Assembly (NCBI GenBank): GCA_938008595.1
Contig: CALLKD010000017.1
Location: 1 to 7,395, forward strand
From: an uncultured bacterium
GTDB lineage: Bacteria; Patescibacteriota; Minisyncoccia; Phycocordibacterales; Phycocordibacteraceae
DNA length: 7,395 nt
Direction: 5' to 3'
The position numbers were made by a program, and so were the translations under genes. Below are positions 1 to 5,921 of the stretch, piece by piece. The notes under the pieces were generated by a model. It saw only the letters and a list, made by a program, of their open reading frames with translations. It had not been told where the DNA came from and ran no database searches. Numbering within the stretch: the stretch's first letter is position 1; every line of letters starts with the position of its first letter.

Positions 1-36
1 ACATTCAGCGATTAAAAACTGAGCACGGCTTCACCA

Positions 37-184
37 GCGCAAGAAAATTCGAACGGTTTAGAGTAGCCTGAGTTGCCTTCTAAAAAGTTAGCTAATCGAC
101 TTTTTGCGCTAGCGGAGAAGAACTCAGAAAAAATGACAACATAAATTAGTGTCCAACAAACTTCGAATTTGGGTGCATTTTTTT
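37..184 (+). repeat. Diverged spacer repeat, copy 1 (504-base offset)
   Basis: This block aligns without net gaps to 541-688. The clearest shared segments are gcgcaa (37-42 and 541-546), ttttgcgct followed by gcggag/gtggag (102-117 and 606-621) and gggtgcattt (171-180 and 675-684), all at an offset of exactly 504. Identity between these anchors is low, so it is an old duplication or a selected set of sites rather than a fresh tandem repeat. Homology is not obvious beyond about position 190. Confidence 0.6.
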
Positions 185-532
185 ATTAAATTTTAAACTT
201 TAACCCCTAGTTTTTCCCACATTTTGACCAGAAAAATAACCTAATCGATCGAAATACCTCAAATTGTCGCATACATTTGCGAGAAGCATCAAGGAGCCAG
301 GATCTGGTTCTTTGGTAATCCCCTTAGACCCTCAGGGTAAGTTTATTGATACCAGTCTTCTTTTTTTAGGTTTTGAACCTTGTTATTTTTTTTAATTTTC
401 CTAGATAGCTAAGTAGATTGCTTAAACATACTAGCATATGATTAGAGAAATCAACATTTTTAATTAATCAAAAAAAACTTGGAAATTAATCAAAAAATTC
501 GGAAATTTCAAACCCAAACATCTCTAGTTCTC

Positions 533-621
533 CTCCATGAGCGCAAAAAATTTTGAGCGTGGTTTTGCAGAGCATTAGATGGTCTACAAAATGACGTTCG
601 AACTTTTTTGCGCTCGTGGAG
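533..621. repeat. Inverted repeat, 18-base arms, in the spacer
   Basis: The left arm ctccatgagcgcaaaaaa (533-550) and the right arm ttttttgcgctcgtggag (604-621) are reverse complements at 17 of 18 positions, separated by 53 bases. As RNA or single-stranded DNA it could form a long hairpin. As duplex DNA it could be a paired protein-binding site. It lies within the 504-offset repeat block. No function can be assigned. Confidence 0.7.
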
Positions 622-688
622 AAAAATTGAGTTTTCCCTGATTTTCTAAAATTACTGATTTTTCAATGCGATTTTGGGTGCATTTTAG
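541..688 (+). repeat. Diverged spacer repeat, copy 2 (504-base offset)
   Basis: This is the second copy of the block at 37-184, at an offset of exactly 504 for three separate anchor segments. It overlaps both arms of the 18-base inverted repeat whose arms are 533-550 and 604-621. The corresponding dyad in copy 1 is only partly kept. Confidence 0.6.
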
Positions 689-776
689 TAAAAAAAAAAT
701 GCAGTTTTGGTCCTAAATTTGATGGTTTAATTCGGCCTGCGAAGTTGGGTTTGGTTATGGCGGCTTCGATGCCGCT

Positions 777-1007
777 ATGATATGTAGCAGAGGCATAGGC
801 CTGTGTGGGGGTAATCGGATTTGGGATGGGGATCACTTATTGCAAATAGCGCTAGTCAGTGTAGACATTTCCCATTTGGAAAAGCGCCTTAAAATGACCT
901 TGCAATTTGAAATTCAGGTTGTGAACTTGGGTCTGCACCTCTGGCCTGATTTCTTCGCCCATTCTCTAGGTCTCAAGCTCGACTTCAAAACCTACTGCAT
1001 GGGATAG
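777..1007 (+). other. Open frame overlapping repeat copy A (doubtful gene)
   Basis: A 76-codon frame from ATG at 777 ends with TAG at 1005-1007. I do not recognise the product and see no signal peptide or domain motif. Its last 33 codons lie in repeat copy A, and the equivalent frame in copy B (1223-1378) is also open and yields a similar peptide: both share VNL, PDF, HSLGL, DFKT and MG in the same order. By hand about 21 of 33 residues match. Differences fall 6, 5 and 9 at codon positions 1, 2 and 3, only a mild third-position excess. Copy B has no upstream ATG. I treat it as probably chance plus duplication, recorded because the shared openness is testable. Confidence 0.15.
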
Positions 1008-1230
1008 GGGTGTTTAAGAACAAGTTAAGCGAGGAAATGTATTTTGGCTTTTTTTTCAGCAGAGAATTTTTTAATTGTTAAATTTACAGCTATTTGGGAA
1101 ACCGATTTTCAGCTAAGTTGAGACTTGCGAATCGTGACAGAATTCGACCACAGCTGCCTAGCCCAAGGTTAGACTAAACTTCTGTGGGCAGGAACGACCC
1201 TGATCTGAGTTGATATTAGTGAGATACGAT
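881..1230 (+). repeat. 350-base tandem spacer repeat, copy A
   Basis: Positions 911-1230 align to 1261-1580 at a constant offset of 350. A hand count over about 320 ungapped columns gives roughly 70% identity, highest at 911-1004 (about 79%) and lowest near 1160-1220. Shared anchors include cactaggtctca/ttctctaggtctca, cgacttcaaaac, catggga, ttttttcagcag, attttcagctaa and gagata. Before 911 a small indel is needed (gcgcctt at 884 against ggccctt at 1241). Subrepeats upstream of the promoter are common in rDNA spacers and often act as enhancers or replication barriers, but nothing here proves either role. Confidence 0.8.
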
Positions 1231-1580
1231 CGTCCAAAAAGGCCCTTCAGAAACCAGTTTAATTCAGTTTGTGAACCTGGACTTGCATATTTTCCCCGAT
1301 TTCTTAGTGCATTCACTAGGTCTCAGGATCGACTTCAAAACTTGCAGCATGGGACATAGCTGCTTCAGCACAACTTAAACGGCAAAACTGCTTTTCGCAT
1401 TTTTTTCAGCAGAAAATTTTAAAATTTTAAAAATTTCAGCTTTTTGGCAAACCCATTTTCAGCTAAAGTGCAACTAGTGAATCACGACCCGACTCCACCA
1501 TGGTTGCGTAGCGCGGACCTAGGCTAGGCATTCGTGAGCTGGGATGATCGAATTTTGAGCTAAAGGTGCTGAGATATAAT
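1231..1580 (+). repeat. 350-base tandem spacer repeat, copy B
   Basis: This is the second, directly adjacent copy of the 350-base unit. It ends at gagatataat (1571-1580), which matches gagatacgat (1221-1230) at the end of copy A. No third copy follows; the sequence after 1581 is unrelated. The ungapped register despite about 30% divergence is notable because non-coding tandem repeats usually gather indels or are homogenised. Confidence 0.8.
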
Positions 1581-2040
1581 TGCGCAAACTTTGCGTTTTT
1601 CCCGAGTCGCAGGAAAATTTTTAATTTTTTTTTTCTCCAGTCAATTAACCCCGTAATAATCAATCAAAGTGTGAATTTAAAACAAATTTTGATTCATTTT
1701 TAGGTACAATTTTAGCTGAAAATTAAATTTCCAGCAGAACCTCTTCTAGACATCTCTTCTAGGATTTTGAAAACGGGCTAGAAATTTTAGAGAAAAAGCC
1801 AAAAATTTTTCTAGGGTATCCAGCTCTCAAAAAACCTCTTCAGAGACTATTGTAGTGTTCCCAAATCCCTATCGAATGATGTGTATGTGCAGGGTCGAGC
1901 TCAAGATGGGACGAAGATATATCAAGTTGAAATGCCCACATGTTCATGCTGAAGACCAAAAGGTAAGGGGAAAAACCCGATTTCCAGGGTCAAAATTCAC
2001 GTTTCGGAAGACCCCCTGCAAAATCGTCTAAATTTTCGAT
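1581..2040. other. Unique spacer segment between repeats and AT-rich block
   Basis: This is single-copy spacer. It starts with the compact palindrome CGCAAA-c-TTTGCG (1583-1595). It holds a short direct repeat of ctcttctag (1741-1749 and 1754-1762) and an island of more balanced composition at about 1876-2031 that looks like an exon with flanking splice-like signals. Otherwise nothing recognisable is present. Confidence 0.6.
1893..1962 (+). other. Exon-like island (cryptic, low confidence)
   Basis: The segment follows a pyrimidine/G-T run ending in tgtgcag (acceptor-like) and ends in aaaag followed by gtaagg, a textbook eukaryotic donor. Inside it an ATG at 1906 opens a frame reading MGRRYIKLKCPHVHAEDQK up to the donor. 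The unspliced frame continues to TAA at 2029-2031, and in-frame ATGs also lie at 1876 and 1879. Base composition is visibly less A/T-homopolymeric than the flanks. No family is recognised. It may be a relic of a gene or retroelement inserted in the spacer, or chance. Confidence 0.15.
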
Positions 2041-2343
2041 TGATCTGATTTTCCCACAACTTATGTTGAGAAAATTTTCTTCACTTTTTCACCTCAAAAC
2101 TCTATTTTTCTCATTTCTCATTTTTCTTCATTTTTCCCAAAAATCATAGAATTTTTTGATAGAATTCAAGACCCAATTTTTTCATTGAAAAAAGTTAGTT
2201 TTCATCTGGTTTTCATCAGATTTTAGGAAAAAATTACTTTTTCTCATATTTTTTCTTCAAAAAACTATATTTTTTTCCTGTTTCTGCTCGGTGTACTAGT
2301 CTGCATAGCCAAAAAATCGAAAAATTTCAGACAATCAAAAAAA

Positions 2344-2363
2344 TTAACTCGGCATTAACTCAA
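2344..2363 (+). repeat. TTAA-N7-TTAA dyad, copy 1
   Basis: The sequence ttaactcggcattaactcaa has TTAA half-sites separated by seven bases and an AACTCG core as in copies 3 and 4. It is the most distal of four copies. The interval to the next copy is 142 bases. Confidence 0.5.
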
Positions 2364-2485
2364 GAGAGGACCACCTAAAATTTCAAGATGAAAAAAACCT
2401 TCTAAGCATGTTCATCTTCGGACGAATTCGGTCCTTAGAAAGTACCATCGCATTTTCACATTTTTCATCAAAATCGGATCAAAAA

Positions 2486-2506
2486 TTAACACGAGGTTAA
2501 TTTAGA
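2486..2506 (+). repeat. TTAA-N7-TTAA dyad, copy 2
   Basis: TTAAC-acgag-GTTAA (2486-2500) is a perfect 5-base dyad around a five-base centre, followed by tttaga, matching the ttcaga tail of copy 3. The next copy starts 191 bases on. Confidence 0.5.
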
Positions 2507-2676
2507 ATCGTCTCCGAATAATTTTCCAAAACCCATTTTGGATGAAAAAATTCCACTTTTTTCGGTGGTTTTGAGGTTGAAAAATTTCGAAAAATTCTGA
2601 AAATCAGATCGAAAATCTGTGGGAAAACCCCTACAATTTTTCCGAAAAATAAATCAAAAGTCGATTTCCCAAAAAT

Positions 2677-2697
2677 TTAACTCGGGGTTAATTCAGA
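2677..2697 (+). repeat. TTAA-N7-TTAA dyad, copy 3
   Basis: TTAAC-tcggg-GTTAA (2677-2691) is followed by ttcaga. This is the best match to the consensus formed by the four copies. The dyad symmetry suggests a dimeric DNA-binding protein site such as a Pol I terminator or replication-barrier factor, but that is inference. Confidence 0.5.
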
Positions 2698-2925
2698 GGA
2701 AATTTAATTCAATCCAAATTTTTGTTTTGATGTTCAAAAATCGTGTTTTGTTGTTCAAAATCATGTGGCAAATCGGACAAAAAAAAAGATTTTTTGATGA
2801 AAAAAAGACTAAAAAGTGGAAAAAAAGTATGAAATTTTCAATGTGAGAAATTTTGAGGAAAAAAAGTGAAAAAAAATGAAAAAAAGAAAATCGTCCGAGA
2901 AAATTGTCCAAAAATTATGCTCCAT

Positions 2926-2946
2926 TTAACTCGAATTTAATTCAGG
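2926..2946 (+). repeat. TTAA-N7-TTAA dyad, copy 4
   Basis: TTAACTCG-aat-TTAA (2926-2940) is followed by ttcagg. It is the promoter-proximal copy, 249 bases after copy 3 and about 390 bases before the predicted transcription start. It marks the end of the extreme A/T block. Confidence 0.5.
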
Positions 2947-3263
2947 AAAGTTCCAGCAAGAATTTCTCTGTACTACCTTGGACTCTTTAAGCACATTTAG
3001 CATCAGTAGATGAGTCTCCCTTCCCTCTACCTTCTCTGATCCTAGTTTCACTTTCCTACAAGGTGTCAGTCAGCTAGCCTCCGAAAACCCGTTTCTCTGG
3101 ATCTCAGCACCTAAAGGATCTTAGCAAGAAAAACCAACACTGGAAGCCGAGGAGTACACATGAGAAACGCTTGGCACCCACCCCAGCAGCCACACCTCCA
3201 ACAAAAATTGACTCCACGAATTAAACCATTTTTTTGGGCAAGACTTAGAAATAAAAGACCCTA
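2947..3263 (+). promoter_or_regulatory. Pyrimidine-rich region upstream of the predicted Pol I start
   Basis: Base composition changes sharply at about 2950: the A/T homopolymers stop and the + strand becomes C/T-rich with stretches such as cccttccctctaccttctct (about 3019-3038) and cacccaccccagcagccaca (about 3175-3194). Position just upstream of the predicted start suggests an upstream control or promoter region. No known element is identifiable because Pol I promoters are not conserved between lineages. An open frame over 3160-3345 crosses the predicted start and is considered chance. Confidence 0.35.
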
Positions 3264-3325
3264 TTTTTACCCTAAAATCCGCGTAACCATAGACGCGTTT
3301 TTGATGTATATATATAGGGTAAAAA
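3264..3325. repeat. Nested inverted repeat at the predicted Pol I start
   Basis: Outer arms TTTTTACCCTA (3264-3274) and TAGGGTAAAAA (3315-3325) are perfect 11-base reverse complements. Nested between them are CGCGT (3280-3284) and ACGCG (3293-3297) with an 8-base loop. The right outer arm contains the TAGGG of the predicted initiation site, so the structure either brackets the start or duplicates its sequence in inverse orientation upstream. Confidence 0.75.
3307..3319 (+). promoter_or_regulatory. Probable Pol I core promoter / start, TATATATATAGGG
   Basis: TATATATATAGGG is the only such element in the window. Plant rDNA start sites share a TATATA(A/G)GGG core with initiation at the purine just before the G run. 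By analogy, initiation would be near A3316, giving a 5' ETS of about 517 bases. Its place at the junction between spacer and more balanced sequence, inside a nested inverted repeat, supports the call. The similarity to the plant element is only by motif; the lineage here is different, so the exact start is uncertain. Confidence 0.5.
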
Positions 3326-3832
3326 GAAAAAATTTGCAAAATTGACAAACCGAAAATCGAAAGCTTTCAGCGATTAGACTACTAGGCAAAATCAGTCCGC
3401 AAACCCAATCGCACTATATCGAAACACGTGCGACGAAGGGCTTTTGATTCCTATGACGAACCGTATCTATTACGACAAAGTACTGTCATAATGTTATGGT
3501 GATAGTTGAAGGCCTAAAAACCTCTGACAAAAACGAGTTGTTGTATCTATATCCGAGTGATATTGGATGCCAATAGCTAAAGCGCAGACAGCAGTTCGAT
3601 TTGGTTGTAAAACGCCTTACCGTTCTGTCCTGCACTAAGGGTCCGAGCGTGAGAATCCGATTCCGAGTTTTCTCGAGTTTGATTGATCGTCCGGTTCCCC
3701 GCAAGTTGTAAGTAACTCTAGCGCAAGCAAAGTGCCTCGAGTCCTTGGACAAGAGTCGCCGAGCTAGACTGAAAAGTCTCGGATTAACCTATTATGCTCT
3801 GGAAGAGCCCTCGGGCTCGGAAGGAAAGTAGT
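3316..3832 (+). other. 5' external transcribed spacer (inferred)
   Basis: This stretch lies between the predicted start and the mature 18S 5' end and has a near-balanced base composition unlike the AT-rich spacer. It should be the leader of the rRNA precursor, removed during SSU processome maturation. It carries a small hairpin just before 18S (3805-3818). No coding frame is credible; an antisense frame across 3486-3752 has no supporting features. The left edge depends entirely on the predicted start. Confidence 0.6.
3805..3818 (+). other. Hairpin at the 3' end of the 5' ETS
   Basis: GAGCC (3805-3809), loop CTCG, GGCTC (3814-3818) forms a five-pair stem ending 14 bases before the inferred 18S 5' end. 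It probably helps define the site of 18S 5' processing. The same CTCG loop sequence caps the ITS1 hairpin at 5571-5593. Confidence 0.5.
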
Positions 3833-5552
<1,720 letters not shown>

Positions 5553-5609
5553 ACGCCAAACTTATACCTCTGTCGCTGGCTCGCCAGTCGACAAAAACTA
5601 TGAAAATGA
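5553..5609 (+). other. ITS1, exceptionally short (about 57 bases)
   Basis: This is the spacer between 18S and 5.8S in the precursor, cleaved to separate the subunit RNAs. Most eukaryotes have ITS1 of some hundred bases or more, so this is near the low extreme. Almost all of it is one hairpin, TGTCG-CTGG (5571-5579), loop CTCG, CCAG-t-CGACA (5584-5593) with a single bulged T5588, plus A-rich single-stranded flanks. The ends depend on consensus placement of the 18S and 5.8S termini and may shift by a few bases. Confidence 0.85.
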
Positions 5610-5766
5610 AAATTTTCAACGGTGGATATCTTGGTTCCCATATCGAGGAAGAACGCAGCGAACTGCGATAAGCAATGCGAATTGCAGAATCCGTGAGTCA
5701 TCAGATTTTCGAACGCAGCATGCGCCTTGGGGAAACTCCTTGGGGCGAGTTTGCTTCAGTGCTTTT
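5610..5766 (+). rRNA. 5.8S ribosomal RNA
   Basis: This large-subunit RNA is base-paired to the LSU rRNA 5' end. It is about 157 bases; yeast has 158. It matches the family along its length: aaattttcaac at the start, ggatatcttggtt, gaagaacgcagcgaactgcg (5648-5667), gaattgcagaat, cgaacgca, and a G/C-rich hairpin at about 5721-5748. The 3' part, CTTCAG at 5754-5759, pairs with CTGAAG at 5929-5934 of LSU, as expected for the 5.8S/LSU junction helix. Near-invariant ATCGATGAAG reads ATCGAGGAAG here (G at 5647). The wording is closer to stramenopile/alveolate 5.8S than to animal forms. Start and end are set by alignment to yeast and may be off by a few bases. Confidence 0.95.
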
Positions 5767-5921
5767 GATTATCCTAAAACTAAATGCGATTGAACTCCGG
5801 TTCTCTCGTTAAACTTGAGTGTCAGGTACCTTGACCTTGTGAAGTGGTCACTGCCTCACGGCTGGTGATTTCGCAAGCTCTCAAAGTGCTGCAGCACAGA
5901 GAAAACAGTCTTTAATGATAA
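5767..5921 (+). other. ITS2, compact (about 155 bases)
   Basis: This spacer is removed between 5.8S and LSU. A foot stem GATTAT (5767-5772) with ATAATC (5921-5926) closes it and fixes the boundaries to within a few bases. Inside are TGACC (5832-5836) with GGTCA (5846-5850), and a hairpin TCTC-aaa-GTGC-TGCA-GCAC-a-GAGA (5879-5902) that contains the 12-base palindrome GTGCTGCAGCAC. This is consistent with a reduced multi-helix ITS2 fold. Confidence 0.85.

Larger units (their letters stand above)
1..880. other. rDNA intergenic spacer, distal part
   Basis: This stretch is AT-rich, non-coding spacer upstream of the rRNA transcription unit. It contains two diverged related blocks (37-184 and 541-688), an 18-base inverted repeat, and A and T homopolymer runs (for example near 470 and 690). 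I see no rRNA, tRNA or 5S gene in it and no credible reading frame apart from the one that begins at 777 and runs into the 350-base repeat. The 3' end of the preceding LSU gene is not visible, so the full spacer is longer than what is seen here. Confidence 0.75.
2041..2945. other. Low-complexity A/T-rich spacer block with strand skew
   Basis: This is a very AT-rich, homopolymer-laden stretch without a credible gene. The + strand is T- and pyrimidine-rich at about 2050-2280, mixed in the middle, and A- and purine-rich at about 2770-2900. Four copies of a TTAA-N7-TTAA dyad lie within it (2344, 2486, 2677 and 2926). The ends are partly inverted copies: tcactttttcacctcaaaa (2081-2099) matches the reverse complement of 2851-2869 at 17 of 19 positions. 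Open frames here on either strand consist of Lys/Phe/Asn-rich low-complexity peptides and are not genes. Confidence 0.7.

Noticed and set aside
1020..1036. caagttaagcgagg, reminiscent of the internal control region of 5S rRNA
   Set aside because: The rest of a 5S gene is absent around it on either strand and the segment belongs to the 350-base repeat, whose second copy lacks the motif.
2619..2911. Overlapping open frames on both strands in the A/T-rich block
   Set aside because: The peptides are runs of Lys, Phe, Asn and Ile that follow directly from poly-A/poly-T tracts; no start context, domain or splice support.
1..3300. tRNA, spliced-leader RNA or CRISPR-like array in the spacer
   Set aside because: No cloverleaf with A and B boxes, no recognisable leader exon with donor, and no short regular direct repeats with unique spacers were found.
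3121..3348. Open frames on both strands across the presumed promoter
   Set aside because: They overlap the predicted Pol I start and inverted repeat, have no recognisable domain, and mirror each other on opposite strands as chance frames do.
3425..3430. CACGTG (E-box) in the 5' ETS
   Set aside because: A single six-base palindrome downstream of the predicted start is expected by chance and nothing supports use.
3486..3752. 88-codon antisense frame in the 5' ETS
   Set aside because: It lies opposite the transcribed leader, shows no recognisable motif, and is within chance length for sequence of this composition.
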